The notes beneath the pieces were generated by a model, which saw nothing but the letters and a program-made list of their open reading frames with translations, ran no database searches and was not told the DNA's origin. A stretch of DNA of 64,000 nucleotides from Phenylobacterium sp. LH3H17 (GTDB lineage Bacteria; Pseudomonadota; Alphaproteobacteria; Caulobacterales; Caulobacteraceae): contig NZ_CP101283.1 of assembly GCF_024298925.1 (NCBI RefSeq), forward strand, positions 2,051,001 to 2,115,000, written 5' to 3'. Numbering within the stretch: the stretch's first letter is position 1; every line of letters starts with the position of its first letter. Below are positions 49,572 through 59,740 of the stretch, in pieces. The translations under genes and the position numbers were made by a program.

Positions 49572-49949
49572 ATGAACGCCTTCCTTCTGCAGTACCTGCC
49601 CATCGTGATCTTCCTGGGGATCGCGGGAGCCCTGGGTCTGGTTTTCATCATCGCTTCGGCGGTCCTGGCTCCCAAGGCCCCGGACCCGGAGAAGCTCTCC
49701 ACATATGAGTGCGGGTTCAACGCGTTCGACGACGCGCGGATGAAATTCGACGTGCGGTTCTACCTGGTCTCGATCCTATTCATCATCTTCGACCTGGAAG
49801 TGGCGTTCCTGTTCCCCTGGGCCGTGGCGCTGATGAAGCTGCCGCAGGAGGCCAGCCAATTCGCCTTCTGGTCGATGATGACCTTCCTGGGCGTGCTCAC
49901 CGTGGGCTTCATCTACGAATGGAAGAAGGGAGCCCTGGAATGGGAATAA
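49572..49949 (+). CDS. nuoA: NADH-quinone oxidoreductase subunit A
   Basis: 125 aa membrane subunit of complex I with three helices. ATG 49572 follows GAGGA. The conserved loop [20 protein letters not shown] and [14 protein letters not shown] are NuoA hallmarks. First gene of the nuo operon; its last 10 bases overlap nuoB. Confidence 0.97.
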   Translation: MNAFLLQYLPIVIFLGIAGALGLVFIIASAVLAPKAPDPEKLSTYECGFNAFDDARMKFDVRFYLVSILFIIFDLEVAFLFPWAVALMKLPQEASQFAFWSMMTFLGVLTVGFIYEWKKGALEWE

Positions 49950-50500
49950 TCGTTCCTGCGGGCGCTGCCGGCCGCACCACGGTCGAAGGCTATAATCCCA
50001 AGGCCCATGACCCGTTCTTTGACGGGATCTCCGGTGAGCTGGCCGACAAGGGCTTCATCACCGCGGCGGCCGACGACCTGATCACCTGGGCGCGCACCGG
50101 TTCGCTGATGTGGATGACCTTTGGTCTCGCCTGCTGCGCGGTCGAGATGATGCAGGCCTCGATGCCCCGCTACGACCTGGAGCGCTACGGCTTCGCCCCC
50201 CGCGCCAGCCCGCGCCAGTCGGACGTGATGATCGTCGCCGGCACGCTCTGCAACAAGATGGCTCCGGCCCTGCGCAAGGTCTACGACCAGATGCCGGAGC
50301 CGCGCTACGTGATCTCCATGGGCTCGTGCGCCAACGGCGGGGGCTACTACTACTTCTCCTATTCCGTGGTGCGCGGCTGCGATCGGATCGTGCCCGTGGA
50401 CATCTATGTGCCGGGCTGCCCGCCCACCGCCGAGGCCTTGGTCTACGGCGTGCTGCAGCTGCAGAAGAAGATCCGCCGCACCGGGACCATCGAGCGATGA
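49940..50500 (+). CDS. nuoB: NADH-quinone oxidoreductase subunit B
   Basis: 186 aa peripheral-arm subunit carrying cluster N2, the last Fe-S centre before quinone. Ligands are in [17 protein letters not shown] and [14 protein letters not shown] 49940 is inside the nuoA 3' end, and its TGA overlaps the nuoC ATG. Confidence 0.98.
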   Translation: MGIIVPAGAAGRTTVEGYNPKAHDPFFDGISGELADKGFITAAADDLITWARTGSLMWMTFGLACCAVEMMQASMPRYDLERYGFAPRASPRQSDVMIVAGTLCNKMAPALRKVYDQMPEPRYVISMGSCANGGGYYYFSYSVVRGCDRIVPVDIYVPGCPPTAEALVYGVLQLQKKIRRTGTIER

Positions 50501-51114
50501 GCTGGCCGCAGACCTCCGACCAGATGGAGATGCTGGGCCAGGCGATCGTGGCCAACAGCGCCGGCGCGATCGCCGGCCATTCCGTGGCCTTTGGCGAGCT
50601 GACCCTGACCGCGCCGCTGCCGCGGATCGTGGAGGCGCTGACCTATCTGCGCGACCACCAGGACTATCAGTTCCAGCAGCTCATCGACCTCTGCGGCGTG
50701 GACTATCCCGAGCGCGTCCGGCGGTTCGACGTGGTCTACCACCTGCTGTCCCTGACGAAGAACCACAGGGTCCGGCTGAAGATCGAGACCGACGAGGACA
50801 CGCCCGTCCCGACCGTGACCGGGGTCTATCCCTGCGCCGACTGGTTCGAGCGCGAGGCCTTCGACATGTACGGCGTCTTCTTCGAGGGCCATCCGGACCT
50901 GCGCCGCATCCTCACCGACTACGGCTTCCACGGCCATCCGCTCCGCAAGGACTTCCCGATGACCGGCTATGTGGAGCTGCGCTACGACGACGAACTCAAG
51001 CGCGTGGTCTACGAGCCGGTGAAGTCGGTCGAGTATCGCAACTGGGACTTCCTCTCGCCCTGGGAGGGCGCGGACTACGTGCTGCCCGGCGACGAAAAAG
51101 TGGAGGCGAAGTGA
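50497..51114 (+). CDS. nuoC: NADH-quinone oxidoreductase subunit C
   Basis: 205 aa 30-kDa-type subunit. The signature is [20 protein letters not shown] followed by [14 protein letters not shown]. Separate from nuoD, unlike the fused NuoCD of E. coli. ATG overlaps the nuoB stop; its TGA overlaps the nuoD ATG. Confidence 0.97.
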   Translation: MSWPQTSDQMEMLGQAIVANSAGAIAGHSVAFGELTLTAPLPRIVEALTYLRDHQDYQFQQLIDLCGVDYPERVRRFDVVYHLLSLTKNHRVRLKIETDEDTPVPTVTGVYPCADWFEREAFDMYGVFFEGHPDLRRILTDYGFHGHPLRKDFPMTGYVELRYDDELKRVVYEPVKSVEYRNWDFLSPWEGADYVLPGDEKVEAK

Positions 51115-52328
51115 TGGCTGACGACGCTTCGCTGACCCCGCACGTGCCGGAGACCCCGGTCCGCAAGTTCAACATCAATTTCGGCCCGCAGCATCCCGCG
51201 GCCCACGGCGTCCTGCGTCTGGTCCTGGAGTTGGACGGGGAGATCGTCGAGCGGGTCGACCCGCACATCGGCCTGCTGCATCGCGGCACCGAAAAGCTGA
51301 TGGAGTACCGGACCTACCTCCAGAACATCCCCTATTTCGACCGCCTCGACTACGTGGCGCCGATGAACCAGGAGCACGCCTTCTGCCTGGCCATCGAGAA
51401 GCTCATGGGGATCGAGGTTCCGATCCGCGGCAGCCTGATCCGGGTGATGTTCTCGGAGATCGGCCGGATCCTGAACCACCTGCTCAATGTCACCACCCAG
51501 GCCATGGACGTCGGCGCGCTCACCCCGCCGTTGTGGGGCTTCGAAGAGCGCGAGAAGCTGATGGTGTTCTACGAGCGCGCCTGCGGGGCGCGGCTCCACG
51601 CCAACTATTTCCGGCCCGGCGGGGTCCACCAGGACCTGCCCGAGGCCCTGGTCAACGACATCGGCGACTGGGCCACGGCCTTCGCCCGGCCGATGGCCGA
51701 CATCGACAGGCTGATCACGGGCAACCGCATCTTCAAGCAGCGCAACGTCGACATCGGCGTGGTGACCAAGGACGAGGCCATCAAGTGGGGCTTCTCCGGC
51801 GTCATGGTGCGCGGCTCGGGCATCGCCTGGGACCTGCGTCGCAGTCAGCCCTACGAATGCTATGACGACTTCGAGTTTGACATCCCGCTGGGCGTGAACG
51901 GCGACTGCTACGACCGCTATCTCTGCCGGATGCAGGAGATGCGCGAGTCGACGAAGATCATCCTCCAGTGCGTGGAGCGGCTGAAAAAGACCCCTGGCCC
52001 GGTGCTGACCGAGGACAACAAGGTCTCGCCCCCCCGCCGCGGTGAGATGAAACGCTCGATGGAAGCGCTGATCCACCACTTCAAGCTCTATACCGAGGGC
52101 TTCCACACCCCGCCGGGCGAGGTCTATGCCTGCGTCGAGGCGCCCAAGGGCGAGTTCGGCGTCTATCTGGTGAGCAACGGGACGAACAAGCCCTACCGCT
52201 GCAAGATCCGCGCGCCGGGCTATCCGCACCTGATGGCCATGGACTGGATAAACCGCGGCCACATGCTGGCCGACGTCTCCGCCATCCTGGGCTCGCTCGA
52301 TATCGTGTTCGGGGAGATAGACCGGTGA
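51114..52328 (+). CDS. nuoD: NADH-quinone oxidoreductase subunit D
   Basis: 404 aa 49-kDa-type subunit forming the quinone-binding site with Nuo[21 protein letters not shown] and [18 protein letters not shown] are diagnostic; the C-terminus is [14 protein letters not shown]. Start ATG 51114 shares its A with the nuoC stop. Confidence 0.98.
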   Translation: MADDASLTPHVPETPVRKFNINFGPQHPAAHGVLRLVLELDGEIVERVDPHIGLLHRGTEKLMEYRTYLQNIPYFDRLDYVAPMNQEHAFCLAIEKLMGIEVPIRGSLIRVMFSEIGRILNHLLNVTTQAMDVGALTPPLWGFEEREKLMVFYERACGARLHANYFRPGGVHQDLPEALVNDIGDWATAFARPMADIDRLITGNRIFKQRNVDIGVVTKDEAIKWGFSGVMVRGSGIAWDLRRSQPYECYDDFEFDIPLGVNGDCYDRYLCRMQEMRESTKIILQCVERLKKTPGPVLTEDNKVSPPRRGEMKRSMEALIHHFKLYTEGFHTPPGEVYACVEAPKGEFGVYLVSNGTNKPYRCKIRAPGYPHLMAMDWINRGHMLADVSAILGSLDIVFGEIDR

Positions 52329-52675
52329 GCGCCCCCGCCTGCATCAGCCCGTTCGACGTGGCCGAGGCCCAACTCGAGGCTTACAACGACCAGGATCTGG
52401 ACGGCCATTGCGCCTGCTTCGCCGACGACATCGTGGTCGCCGACCTGAATGGCGCGGTGACCATCTCCGGCATCGCGGCTTACCGCGCGAAGTACACCCA
52501 GGTTTTCGCCGACTTTCCCCAGAACAAGGCTGAACTGCTCAACCGCATGGTCATCGGCAATACGGTGATCGACCACGAGCGGGTCAGCCGCACGCCCGGC
52601 GGCGACACCTTCGAGGTCGCGGCCATCTACACGATCGCCGACGCCAAGATCGTCCGCGTCGACTTTGTGAAGTGA
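52325..52675 (+). CDS. NTF2/SnoaL-like protein embedded in the nuo operon
   Basis: 116 aa. GTG start at 52325 overlaps the nuoD stop (GTGA). The helix-turn-sheet pattern of the NTF2-like cone fold is visible: [42 protein letters not shown], and a final strand KIVRVDFVK. No membrane segment or metal motif. Folds of this kind bind small hydrophobic molecules or act as scaffolds. It is not a standard complex I subunit; a steroid-isomerase-like enzyme or an assembly factor are both possible. Confidence 0.85.
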   Translation: MSAPACISPFDVAEAQLEAYNDQDLDGHCACFADDIVVADLNGAVTISGIAAYRAKYTQVFADFPQNKAELLNRMVIGNTVIDHERVSRTPGGDTFEVAAIYTIADAKIVRVDFVK

Positions 52676-52682
52676 GGAACGT

Positions 52683-53363
52683 TTGAGCGTCCGTCGCCTC
52701 TCGCCGAACCAGCCCGCCAGCTTCGAGTTCTCGAAAGAGAGCGCCAAGCAGGCGCAGTGGTGGATTTCGAAGTACCCGCAAGGCCGGCAGCAGTCGGCCG
52801 TGATCCCGATCCTGTGGCTGATCCAGAAGCAGGAGGGCTGGGTTTCCGAACCCGCCATCCGCGCCGTGGCCGCCCTGTTGGGCATGCCGCAGATCCGGGT
52901 GCTGGAGGTCGCGACCTTCTACACCATGTTCATGCTGGAGCAGGTGGGCACCCACGCCCTTGTGCAGGTGTGCGGCACGACGCCCTGCGCCCTGCGCGGC
53001 GCCAACGAGCTGATGGCCCACTGCAAGACGCGGATCGGTCCCAAGGACCACCGCTCGGCCGACGGCAAGTTCTACTGGCAGGAAGTCGAGTGCCTGGGCG
53101 CCTGCTCGAACGCGCCCATGGCCGCGATCAACGACTATTACTACGAGGACCTGACGGTCGAGATCCTGGACAAATTGCTGGACGACTTTGCCGCCGGCAA
53201 GCCGCCCGCGCCGGGCTCGATGATCGGCCGCCAGGGTTCTTCTCCCGAGGGCGGGCCGCTCGTGCTCACCGATCCGAAGCTCTATGACGGCTCGGCCGCC
53301 AAGCCGATCAAGTCGCTGCCCAACGCCGCGCCCAAGGGCAAGGCCAAGGCTCCGGCCACCTGA
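52683..53363 (+). CDS. nuoE: NADH-quinone oxidoreductase subunit E
   Basis: 226 aa, TTG start at 52683 with GAGGAA upstream. Thioredoxin-like [2Fe-2S] domain with ligands in [11 protein letters not shown] and [11 protein letters not shown]. Longer than E. coli NuoE (166 aa) by a Pro/Ala/Lys-rich C-terminal tail (after about residue 175), typical of alphaproteobacteria. Its TGA overlaps the next ATG. Confidence 0.96.
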   Translation: MSVRRLSPNQPASFEFSKESAKQAQWWISKYPQGRQQSAVIPILWLIQKQEGWVSEPAIRAVAALLGMPQIRVLEVATFYTMFMLEQVGTHALVQVCGTTPCALRGANELMAHCKTRIGPKDHRSADGKFYWQEVECLGACSNAPMAAINDYYYEDLTVEILDKLLDDFAAGKPPAPGSMIGRQGSSPEGGPLVLTDPKLYDGSAAKPIKSLPNAAPKGKAKAPAT

Positions 53364-53569
53364 TGGATCTCGAAGCCACCAAGCGCCGACTGAAGGTCAT
53401 GGTCGCCGTCGACGCGGTCTGCGGGATCGTGGCCGCCGCCGCGGCCTATGGCGCCTTCGGCAAGGGCGTGGACTGGCTGGTCTATGTGTTCGTGGCGGCG
53501 CTCATCGCTGGGCTTGCCGCCCAGATCTGGTTCATCGCGGGCGTTCGTTCCGCGAAAAAGGGAGTGTAG
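53363..53569 (+). CDS. Small two-helix membrane protein in the nuo operon
   Basis: 68 aa. After a charged start ([11 protein letters not shown]) come two transmembrane helices at about residues 11-31 and 37-59, ending in a basic tail (RSAKKGV), so both ends are predicted cytoplasmic. ATG 53363 shares its A with the nuoE stop. Not matched to a known subunit. Position suggests an accessory or assembly factor of complex I. Confidence 0.82.
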   Translation: MDLEATKRRLKVMVAVDAVCGIVAAAAAYGAFGKGVDWLVYVFVAALIAGLAAQIWFIAGVRSAKKGV

Positions 53570-53574
53570 GGGCC

Positions 53575-54891
53575 TTGGTCGGCATCCTCGAAGACAAGGA
53601 CCGCATCTTCACCAACCTCTATGGCGTCCACGATTGGGGCCTGGAAGGTGCGAAGACTCGCGGCTGCTGGAACGCCACCCGCGAGATGCTGGCCCAGACC
53701 CCGGAATGGATCTGCGAGCAGATCAAGGAATCGGGCCTGCGCGGGCGGGGCGGTGGGGGGTTCCCCACGGGTCTCAAATGGACCTTCATGCCGAAGGCCG
53801 AGAGCGAACGGCCCCACTTCCTGGTGGTCAACGCCGACGAGTCCGAGCCCGGCGCCTGCAAGGACCGGGAGATCATCCGCAACGATCCGCACCTGCTGAT
53901 CGAGGGGTGCCTGGTCGCCAGCTACGCCATCCGCGCCCACACCGCCTATATCTATATCCGTGGCGAATACGTGCATGAGCGCGAGCGCCTCGAGGCCGCG
54001 ATCCGCCAGGCCTACGACGCCAGGCTGATCGGCAAGGGCAACATCCACGGCTGGGACTTCGACCTCCACGTCACCCACGGCGCCGGGGCCTATATCTGCG
54101 GCGACGAGACTGCGCTGATGGAGAGCCTGGAAGGCAAGAAGGGCCAACCGCGCCTGAAGCCGCCGTTCCCGGCCGGCGCCGGCATCTATGGCGCCCCGAC
54201 CACCATCAACAACGTCGAGTCGATCGCGGTCGTGGGTTCGATTCTGCGCCGTGGCGCCGGCTGGTTCGCGGGCTTCGGGCGGCCGAAGAACTCGGGCATC
54301 AAGCTGATGGCGGCCTCGGGCCACGTCAACAAGCCCTGCGTGGTCGAGGAGACCATGTCGATCCCCATGCGCCAGCTGATCGAGGACCACTTCGGCGGCG
54401 TGCGCGGCGGTTGGGGCAACCTCAAGGCCGTGATCCCCGGCGGCATCTCCATGCGGATGATCCCGGCGGAAGAGGCCGAGGAAGCCCTGATGGATTTCGA
54501 CGACCTGGCCGCGCGCCGGTCGGGCCTAGGCACCGCCACCATGATCGTCATGGACAAGGACGCCGACCTTGTCCGCGCCATCGCGCGCGCGTCCTACTTC
54601 TACAAGCACGAGAGCTGCGGCCAGTGCACGCCCTGCCGCGAAGGCACCGGCTGGATGTGGCGGGTCATGGAGCGCATGGCCACCGGCGAGGCCGAGATGC
54701 GCGAGATCGACATGCTGCTGGACGTCGCCAGCCAGGTCGAGGGCCACACCATCTGCGGCCTGGGCGACGCGGCCGCCTGGCCGATCCAGGGCCTGTTCCG
54801 CCACTTCCGCCACGAGGTGGAGGAGCGGATCACCAATTACCGCATCGGCAAGCCGCACGTTCAGGGCGCGTCCCTGGAAGCGGCGGAGTAA
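53575..54891 (+). CDS. nuoF: NADH-quinone oxidoreductase subunit F
   Basis: 438 aa NADH-binding flavoprotein subunit. TTG 53575 is the first start that fits the homologous N-terminus ([15 protein letters not shown]), with AGGGG just upstream. NADH site [16 protein letters not shown]-binding [16 protein letters not shown], and N3 cluster ligands in [14 protein letters not shown]. Six bases separate it from the small membrane gene. Confidence 0.97.
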   Translation: MVGILEDKDRIFTNLYGVHDWGLEGAKTRGCWNATREMLAQTPEWICEQIKESGLRGRGGGGFPTGLKWTFMPKAESERPHFLVVNADESEPGACKDREIIRNDPHLLIEGCLVASYAIRAHTAYIYIRGEYVHERERLEAAIRQAYDARLIGKGNIHGWDFDLHVTHGAGAYICGDETALMESLEGKKGQPRLKPPFPAGAGIYGAPTTINNVESIAVVGSILRRGAGWFAGFGRPKNSGIKLMAASGHVNKPCVVEETMSIPMRQLIEDHFGGVRGGWGNLKAVIPGGISMRMIPAEEAEEALMDFDDLAARRSGLGTATMIVMDKDADLVRAIARASYFYKHESCGQCTPCREGTGWMWRVMERMATGEAEMREIDMLLDVASQVEGHTICGLGDAAAWPIQGLFRHFRHEVEERITNYRIGKPHVQGASLEAAE

Positions 54892-54897
54892 CCCGGC

Positions 54898-56937
54898 ATG
54901 CCCATAGCGAAGGTCAACGGCGTCGAGGTCGAGTTCGAACCCGGCATGACGGTTCTGCAGGTGGCGGAGCTGGCCGGGGAAGAGATCCCGCGCTTCTGCT
55001 ATCACGAACGCCTCAGCATCGCCGGCAACTGCCGCATGTGCCTGGTCGAGGTTAAGCCTGGCCCGCCGAAGCCCCAGGCCTCGTGCGCCCTGCCGGCCGC
55101 CGAGGGCCAGGAGATCATCACCAACTCCCCCATGGTCAAGAAGGCCCGGGAAGGGGTGATGGAGTTCCTGCTGATCAACCACCCCCTGGACTGCCCGATC
55201 TGCGACCAGGGCGGGGAGTGCGACCTGCAGGACCAGGCCATGGGCTATGGCCGGGACGACAGCCGCTACGCCGACAACAAGCGCGCCGTCGAAGAGAAGT
55301 TCATGGGGCCGTTGATCAAGACGGTCATGACGCGCTGCATCCAGTGCACCCGCTGCGTCCGCTTCATCACCGAGGTGGCGGGCGTGCCGGAAATCGGTCT
55401 CATCTCCCGCGGCGAAGATGTTGAAATCACGACCTATCTCGACAAATCGGTGACGTCGGAACTCTCGGCCAATGTGATCGACCTCTGCCCGGTCGGCGCC
55501 CTGACCTCCAAGCCCTACGCCTTCAACGCCCGGCCCTGGGAGCTGAAGAAGACCGAGAGCGTCGACGTGATGGACGCCCTGGGCTCGGCGATCCGCGTCG
55601 ACAGCCGCGGCCCCGCGGTGCTGCGCGTGCTGCCCCGCCTCAACGAGGACATCAACGAGGAGTGGATCAGCGACAAGACCCGCTACGCCGTGGATGGCCT
55701 GCTGCGTCAACGCCTTGACCAGCCCTATGTCCGCAAGGACGGCCGCCTGCAGCCGGCGAGCTGGGCCGAGGCCCTCGACCTGGTGGCGTCCAAGATCAAG
55801 GCCGCCAGTCCCGACCGTGTCGGGGTGATCGCCGGTGACCTGCAGGACGCGGAGTCCATGAAGGCCGCCAAGGACCTGTTCGGGTCGCTTGGCGTCAAGA
55901 ACATCGACTGCCGGCAGGACGGCATGGCGCTCGGCGCCGGTCCGCGCGAGAGCTGGCTGTTCAACTCCACCATCGCCGGGATCGAGAACGCCGACGCGAT
56001 CCTCATCGTGGGGGCCAATCCGCGCCTCGAGGCGCCGGTGTTCAACGCTCGCCTGCGCAAGCGCTGGCTGGCCGGCGCCCTGCGGGTGGGCGTGATCGGC
56101 GAACAGGCCGACCTCACCTATGGCTACGACTACCTAGGCGCCGGACCTGAGAGCCTGTCGGGCCTGGCCAAGGCCAAGAGCGACTTCGTCAAGGTGCTCC
56201 GGGACGCCAAGGCCCCGGCGATCATCGTCGGGACCGGGGCGCTGGGCCGCGAGGACGGCGCCGCCGTGCTGGCCGCCGCAGCGGCAGCGGCCAAGACCTT
56301 CGGCCTGACCTGGAACGTGCTGCATACAGCGGCGTCCCGGGTTGGCGGCCTCGACATGGGCTTCGTCCCCCCCGAGGGCGGCAAGAGCGCCCGCGACATG
56401 GCCGCAGCCGGCGCTCTGGACGTGCTCTTCCTGCTGGGCGCAGACGAGATCGACATCTCGGTCTCCAAGGCCTTCACCGTCTATCTGGGCACCCATGGCG
56501 ACGCCGGAGCCCACAAGGCCGACGTCATCCTGCCCGGCGCCGCCTACACCGAAAAGGACGGCCTATACGTCAACACCGAGGGCCGGGTGCAGATGGGCTT
56601 CCGCGCCGTGTTCCCCAAGGGCGAGGCCCGTGAGGACTGGTCGGTGCTGCGCGCCCTGTCCGACCGCCTGGGCGCGACCCTGCCGTACGACACCCTGGCC
56701 CAACTTCGCGCCAAGCTGTTCGAGGACCATCCGACCTTCGGCCAGATCGACTATGTGCCGGCTGCGCCGGCCGTCATCGATTTCGCCGCGCTGGGGACCA
56801 AGGGGACGGCGTCGGACAAGCCGTTCTCGAGCCCCATCAAGGCGTTCCACCTGACCAACCCCATCGCCCGCGCCAGCGTGACGATGGCCGAATGCGCCGC
56901 CGTGGTCTCCGGCGCCGCCAAGATCGCGGCGGAGTAG
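54898..56937 (+). CDS. nuoG: NADH-quinone oxidoreductase subunit G
   Basis: 679 aa. The N-terminal ferredoxin-like domain holds [2Fe-2S] ligands (CYHERLSIAGNCRMC), a His-Cys cluster (HPLDCPICDQGGECDL) and two [4Fe-4S] sites (CIQCTRC), followed by a molybdopterin-oxidoreductase-like body without Mo cofactor. The extra N7 ligand motif CxxCxxxC of some bacteria is not seen. Start ATG 54898. Confidence 0.97.
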   Translation: MPIAKVNGVEVEFEPGMTVLQVAELAGEEIPRFCYHERLSIAGNCRMCLVEVKPGPPKPQASCALPAAEGQEIITNSPMVKKAREGVMEFLLINHPLDCPICDQGGECDLQDQAMGYGRDDSRYADNKRAVEEKFMGPLIKTVMTRCIQCTRCVRFITEVAGVPEIGLISRGEDVEITTYLDKSVTSELSANVIDLCPVGALTSKPYAFNARPWELKKTESVDVMDALGSAIRVDSRGPAVLRVLPRLNEDINEEWISDKTRYAVDGLLRQRLDQPYVRKDGRLQPASWAEALDLVASKIKAASPDRVGVIAGDLQDAESMKAAKDLFGSLGVKNIDCRQDGMALGAGPRESWLFNSTIAGIENADAILIVGANPRLEAPVFNARLRKRWLAGALRVGVIGEQADLTYGYDYLGAGPESLSGLAKAKSDFVKVLRDAKAPAIIVGTGALGREDGAAVLAAAAAAAKTFGLTWNVLHTAASRVGGLDMGFVPPEGGKSARDMAAAGALDVLFLLGADEIDISVSKAFTVYLGTHGDAGAHKADVILPGAAYTEKDGLYVNTEGRVQMGFRAVFPKGEAREDWSVLRALSDRLGATLPYDTLAQLRAKLFEDHPTFGQIDYVPAAPAVIDFAALGTKGTASDKPFSSPIKAFHLTNPIARASVTMAECAAVVSGAAKIAAE

Positions 56938-56940
56938 GGC

Positions 56941-58023
56941 ATGGATCCCACCACCAATTTCTGGACCACCCCGGGCGGCTGGACCCTGATCACCGTCGCC
57001 CAGATCATGGCGGTGATCCTGCCCCTGCTCGTGGCCCTGGCCTTCTTCATGCTGGCCGACCGCAAGATCTGGGCGGGCGTGCAGATGCGGAAGGGTCCCA
57101 ATGTCGTCGGTCCGTTCGGACTGCTCCAGTCCTTCGCCGACCTCATCAAGTTCGTACTGAAGGAACTGGTGATTCCCGACGGAGCCGACAAGTTCGTTTT
57201 CCTGCTGGCTCCGGTTCTGACCTTCACCCTGGCCATGGTCGGCTGGGCGGTGATCCCGTTCGCGCCCGGCTGGGTGGTCTCCAACATCAATGTCGGGGTG
57301 TTGTATCTGTTCGCGATCAGCTCGCTGGGCGTCTACGGCATCATCATGGGCGGCTGGGCCTCGAACTCGAAGTACCCGTTCCTGGGCAGCCTTCGTTCGG
57401 CGGCGCAGATGGTTTCCTATGAGGTCTCCATCGGCTTCGTGATCGTCACCGTGATCCTGCTGGCCGGCACCATGAACCTGCAGACCATCGTTGAGCAGCA
57501 GGCCGGCGGGTTCTGGAACTGGTACTTCCTGGGCGGCGACGGCCTCACCGGCCTGCCCATCGCCCTGGTCATGATCCCGATGGCGGTGATCTTCTTCATC
57601 TCGGCCCTGGCCGAGACCAATCGCCCGCCCTTCGACCTGCCGGAAGCCGAGTCCGAGCTCGTGGCCGGCTATCAGGTGGAATACTCCTCCAGCCCCTTCC
57701 TGCTGTTCATGATCGGCGAACTGGTCAGCATCGTGCTGATGTGCGCGCTGATCTCGCTGCTGTTCTTCGGCGGCTGGCAGGCGCCGATCGATTTCGCCTT
57801 CGTCCACGACTGGCCGCCGACGGTGCAGAGCTTCTACGGCCTGATGTGGTTCGTCATGAAGATCTGCTTCTTCTTCTTCCTGATCGCCATGGCCAAGGCC
57901 ATCGTGCCCCGCTACCGCTACGATCAGCTCATGCGGCTGGGTTGGAAGGTGTTCCTGCCGACCTCGCTGGTGGCCGTGGTCCTGGTTGCGGCCTGGCGCG
58001 TGTTCGGACCGGCCTCGGCATGA
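56941..58023 (+). CDS. nuoH: NADH-quinone oxidoreductase subunit H
   Basis: 360 aa, about eight transmembrane helices, joins the quinone site to the proton-pumping arm. [20 protein letters not shown] and [20 protein letters not shown] are diagnostic. The TGA overlaps the ATG of the following lipoprotein gene. Confidence 0.98.
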   Translation: MDPTTNFWTTPGGWTLITVAQIMAVILPLLVALAFFMLADRKIWAGVQMRKGPNVVGPFGLLQSFADLIKFVLKELVIPDGADKFVFLLAPVLTFTLAMVGWAVIPFAPGWVVSNINVGVLYLFAISSLGVYGIIMGGWASNSKYPFLGSLRSAAQMVSYEVSIGFVIVTVILLAGTMNLQTIVEQQAGGFWNWYFLGGDGLTGLPIALVMIPMAVIFFISALAETNRPPFDLPEAESELVAGYQVEYSSSPFLLFMIGELVSIVLMCALISLLFFGGWQAPIDFAFVHDWPPTVQSFYGLMWFVMKICFFFFLIAMAKAIVPRYRYDQLMRLGWKVFLPTSLVAVVLVAAWRVFGPASA

Positions 58024-58229
58024 GGGGCCTGGTGATCCTCGCGGCGACACTGGCGCTCGGCGCCTGCGCGACCAGCTCGGTGGAGTCGGGCGCGACGGTG
58101 GGCAATGTGGCCAATTACGATGCGCTGAAACAAGCCCGCGACGCCTGCGTGAAGCAGGGCGGGGAGATCGTCCAGCGGCCGCAGAGCTCCGGCAAGCGGC
58201 TCGCCGACTTCGTGTGTAAGGGAAAGTGA
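58020..58229 (+). CDS. Small lipoprotein in the nuo operon
   Basis: 69 aa. A signal sequence [16 protein letters not shown] with lipobox LGAC predicts lipidation at Cys16 and export to the periplasmic side. The mature part is about 53 residues with two further cysteines (Cys43 and Cys66) that could form a disulfide. ATG 58020 overlaps the nuoH stop (ATGA), and nuoI follows 7 bp later. Not part of the canonical complex; no family recognised. Confidence 0.85.
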   Translation: MRGLVILAATLALGACATSSVESGATVGNVANYDALKQARDACVKQGGEIVQRPQSSGKRLADFVCKGK

Positions 58230-58236
58230 GCGCCAG

Positions 58237-58728
58237 ATGATGCAGCGCATCTCACAGGCCATCAAAGGCGCGGCGCTGATGGACTTCCTCGGCGCCTTCG
58301 GTATGGCCATGCAGTACATGGTCCGCCCCAAGGCGACGGTGCAGTATCCGCATGAGCGCAATCCGCAGTCTCCGCGGTTCCGTGGCGAGCACGTGCTGCG
58401 CCGCTATCCCAACGGGGAAGAGCGCTGCATCGCCTGCAAGCTGTGCGAGGCCATCTGCCCGGCCCAGGCCATCACCATCGAGGCCGAGCCGCGCGACGAC
58501 GGCAGCCGGCGCACGACCCGCTACGACATCGACATGGTCAAGTGCATCTATTGCGGCCTCTGCCAGGAGGCCTGCCCGGTCGACGCCATCGTCGAAGGGC
58601 CGAACATCGAGTACGCGGTCGAGACGCGCGAAGAACTCTATTACGACAAGGAACGCCTGCTTGCGAACGGGGATCGTTGGGAGCGGCAAATCGCGAAGAA
58701 CCTGGAACTGGACGCGCCCTACCGCTAA
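58237..58728 (+). CDS. nuoI: NADH-quinone oxidoreductase subunit I
   Basis: 163 aa. Two [4Fe-4S] ferredoxin motifs, [16 protein letters not shown] and [16 protein letters not shown], binding N6a and N6b. An N-terminal amphipathic helix lies against the membrane arm. Start ATG 58237 or 58240. Confidence 0.97.
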   Translation: MMQRISQAIKGAALMDFLGAFGMAMQYMVRPKATVQYPHERNPQSPRFRGEHVLRRYPNGEERCIACKLCEAICPAQAITIEAEPRDDGSRRTTRYDIDMVKCIYCGLCQEACPVDAIVEGPNIEYAVETREELYYDKERLLANGDRWERQIAKNLELDAPYR

Positions 58729-58762
58729 GCACGGGGCGCGATTCCGAGACGAAATAAGCTCG

Positions 58763-58777
58763 CCGGCCTGAGGCCGG
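58763..58777. repeat. Inverted repeat between nuoI and nuoJ
   Basis: Perfect 6-bp stem CCGGCC / GGCCGG with loop TGA in the 84-bp gap, the longest inside the operon. No T-run, so more likely an mRNA-processing or stability element than a terminator. Confidence 0.4.
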
Positions 58778-58812
58778 ACGACACTGAAACTGAGGGGCTG
58801 AGAAGAGCCGTC

Positions 58813-59424
58813 ATGGCCTTGGCGATCGCATTTTACCTGCTGGCGGCGGTGACCGTAGGCTCCGGATTCGCGGTGGTCTCATCGCGCAATCCCGTGCACT
58901 CGGTGCTGTTCCTGATCCTCAGCTTCTTCTCGGCCGCGGGGCTGTTCGTGACCCTCGGGGCCGAGTTCCTCGCCATGCTGCTGGTGGTCGTCTATGTCGG
59001 CGCCGTGGCGGTGTTGTTCCTGTTCGTCGTCATGATGCTGGACGTCGATTTCGCCGCCCTGCGCCAGGGCTTCGCCCGCTACATGCCGCTGGGCGGTCTG
59101 GTGGCCGGGATCCTGGCCATCGAGATGATCGTGGTGGCCACCGCCGTCGCGACCCAGGGCGCGGCCAGTCTCAACGACACGCCGACCGTCCATACCGACG
59201 TGAGCAACGCCGAGACCATCGGGCGGGTGCTCTACACCGACTATGTCTACTTCTTCCAGGCCGCGGGACTGGTGCTGCTGGTGGCCATGATCGGCGCCAT
59301 CGTGCTCACCCTGCGCCATAAGCCCGGCGTCCGACGCCAGGTGATCGCCGACCAGGTGGCCCGCAGCCCCAAGAGCGGCATGCGCATCGTCCAGATCAAG
59401 TCGGGGCAGGGGATCGACCAATGA
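58813..59424 (+). CDS. nuoJ: NADH-quinone oxidoreductase subunit J
   Basis: 203 aa, five predicted transmembrane helices. [20 protein letters not shown] and [20 protein letters not shown] are the conserved helices, including the pi-bulge region. Overlaps nuoK by 4 bases. Confidence 0.97.
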   Translation: MALAIAFYLLAAVTVGSGFAVVSSRNPVHSVLFLILSFFSAAGLFVTLGAEFLAMLLVVVYVGAVAVLFLFVVMMLDVDFAALRQGFARYMPLGGLVAGILAIEMIVVATAVATQGAASLNDTPTVHTDVSNAETIGRVLYTDYVYFFQAAGLVLLVAMIGAIVLTLRHKPGVRRQVIADQVARSPKSGMRIVQIKSGQGIDQ

Positions 59425-59729
59425 CCATCGGGCTGACCCACTATCTCTCGGTCGCCGCGATCCTGTTCACCATCGGGGTCTTCGGCATCTTCGTGAACCG
59501 CAAGAACATCATCGTCATCCTGATGTCGATCGAGCTGATCCTGCTGGCGGTGAACATCAACCTGGTGGCCTTCTCGGTCTATCTGCACAACGTGGTCGGG
59601 CAGATCTTCGCCATGTTCGTGCTGACTGTCGCCGCGGCCGAGGCCGCCGTCGGCCTGGCCATCCTCGTCACCTTCTTCCGTAACCGCGGCGACATCGCCG
59701 TGGACGACGTTTCGATGATGAAGGGCTGA
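59421..59729 (+). CDS. nuoK: NADH-quinone oxidoreductase subunit K
   Basis: 102 aa, three transmembrane helices with the buried glutamates in [10 protein letters not shown] and [12 protein letters not shown] used for proton transfer. ATG 59421 overlaps the nuoJ stop. Confidence 0.97.
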   Translation: MTIGLTHYLSVAAILFTIGVFGIFVNRKNIIVILMSIELILLAVNINLVAFSVYLHNVVGQIFAMFVLTVAAAEAAVGLAILVTFFRNRGDIAVDDVSMMKG

Positions 59730-59740
59730 GCGACCTTTCC

